A DNA stretch of 64,000 nt. Origin: Gari tellinella (lineage: Eukaryota > Mollusca > Bivalvia > Cardiida > Psammobiidae). Both the position numbers and the translations under genes were made by a program. The DNA is taken from assembly GCA_922989275.2 (NCBI GenBank), contig OV277868.1, forward strand, positions 55,674,216-55,738,215. The letters are read 5' to 3'. Shown here in pieces: positions 63,181 to 64,000 of this stretch; within the stretch, counting starts at the first letter, position 1, and each line of letters starts with the position of its first letter. Under the pieces are notes generated by a model that saw nothing but the letters and a program-made list of their open reading frames with translations, made no database searches and was not told the origin of the DNA.

Positions 63181-64000
63181 ACAAGAGCCCCATGGGAAAT
63201 ATTTCGTTCACCTGAGAAAAGCTGACAAAATGAAGAAAATGATTTATGTCCAGGACGGGATCATTTTTTACCCGAAGGGCATAATTTGAACAATCTTGAT
63301 AGAGGACCTGTAGATGATGCTATGTGCCAAATATCTAAGAGCAGGGTACTAGGGTTTAAGGCAAGAAGATATTTTTAAGTTTCCATTGAAAAAATCTATT
63401 TTTTGCTCCTGTGACCTACATATGCAACAGACTGAAACCATTTGAACAAAATAGGTAAAGGAGATCTAGAAGTGTCACAATGCCAACTATCAAAGCTCTG
63501 GTCATATTAGTTTCAGAGGAGAAGACTTTTTGAAAATTTCACTATATAACTCTATGTAAAGCGGGGCCACTTTCAACCCCAGGGGCATAATTTGAACAAA
63601 CTTGATAGAGGACCTGTAGATGATGCTATGTGTCAAATATCTAAGCTCTTGCCTCTATTTTTAGCTCCTGTGACCTAGTTATGCAACCGACCAGAACCAT
63701 TTGATTAATGTTGATAAAGGACATCTAGAAGTGTCAGAATGCCAAATATCAAATATCTGGCCATATTAGTTTCAGAGGAGAAGACGTTTGAAAATTCACT
63801 ATATAACTCTATGCAATACTGTGACCCCCGGGGCGGGGCCAATTGTGACCCCAGGGGTATAATTTGAACAAACTTGATAGAGGACCTGTAGATGATAATA
63901 TGTGCCAAATATCTAAGCTCTGGCCCTTGTAGTTTCAGACACAAAGATTTTTTAAGATTTCCTTATTTTTTCACTTTGGTTGCCATGGCAATCAGAGTTC
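63181..64000 (+). repeat. ~280-300-bp tandem repeat running off the window
   Basis: GGGCATAATTTGAACAA, GATAGAGGACCTGTAGATGATG and GCCAAATATCTAAG recur at about 63278, 63582 and 63859. I recall very similar phrases as abundant dispersed repeats in bivalve genomes. Confidence 0.8.

Noticed and set aside
63181..64000. CRISPR-like regular repeats in tandem arrays
   Set aside because: Units are 110-380 bp, diverged and head-to-tail without unique spacers; these are satellite or minisatellite arrays.

Overview
The window looks like repeat-saturated nuclear DNA of a mollusc, most likely a bivalve. This is inferred from one recognisable exon of the mollusc/sponge short-chain collagen C4-like type (12806-13377), from very short exons separated by long AT-rich introns, and from repeat styles typical of bivalve genomes. 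There are no bacterial operons, rRNA genes, complete tRNA genes or CRISPR arrays.

Genes. On the + strand, 12806-13377 is the terminal coding exon of a secreted Cys-rich protein. On the - strand, four splice-bounded segments (48780-48675, 27606-27578, 25716-25626, 22652-22504) join in one continuous reading frame ending in a stop. I read them as the 3' part of one unrecognised gene. If so, most of 22.5-48.8 kb is intron. A decayed ORF of an uncharacterised invertebrate family (41715-42770) lies inside a 4.5-kb element with long terminal inverted repeats (TIRs; 40462-45000). A short non-LTR retrotransposon ORF2 fragment lies at 53490-53633.

Repeats. I name the main non-autonomous families A to E. 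Family A starts and ends TACAGTGGAGAA/TTCTCCACTGTA on TA sites; by the bases following GAGA/GAGAA it splits into subtypes Aa (AATCTG), Ab (AGACG) and Ac (AAACG). At least ten Aa copies are exactly 250 bp including both TAs. Family B is TTAACCC(C/T)TTCACT...AGTGAAGGGGTTAA on TTAA sites. Family C is TACAGTGCTCCCTC...GAGGGAGCACTGTA on TA. Family D is TTAACTCATTCACCCCTGAAA...GGGTTGAATGTGTTAA on TTAA. Family E is TTAACCCATTACCCCA...GGGTAATGGGTTAA on TTAA. Families F to N are smaller inverted-repeat groups. TA ends suggest mariner/pogo-like transposases, and TTAA with CCC/GGG suggests piggyBac-like ones; no transposase was seen.

The central observation is that A, B and C, with unrelated ends and different target sites, carry versions of one 66-70 bp hairpin (CAAACAGTTTGGA.CC.GATCAGACGCCG... 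and its complement). D carries a hairpin with the same outer CAAACAGT and inner TGATCAGA. Elements are nested in one another in several directions, three A copies sit between unusually long direct repeats (58, 23 and 10 bp), and hairpin tips have been lost repeatedly at the same GATC repeats.

Layout. 1-4.3 kb: inverted satellite arms around a foldback with tRNA-like motifs. 4.3-9.6 kb: a 0.69-kb direct duplication and first A and B elements. 9.6-12.2 kb: second pair of inverted minisatellite arms. 12.3-13.4 kb: nested A elements, then the collagen-like exon. 13.4-40 kb: dense A/B/C/D/E mosaic with three exons of the minus-strand gene. 40.5-45 kb: large TIR element. 45.7-46.7 kb: third inverted array. 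47-63 kb: further mosaic, plus the 5'-most exon seen of the minus-strand gene. 61.4-64 kb: tandem arrays running off the window.
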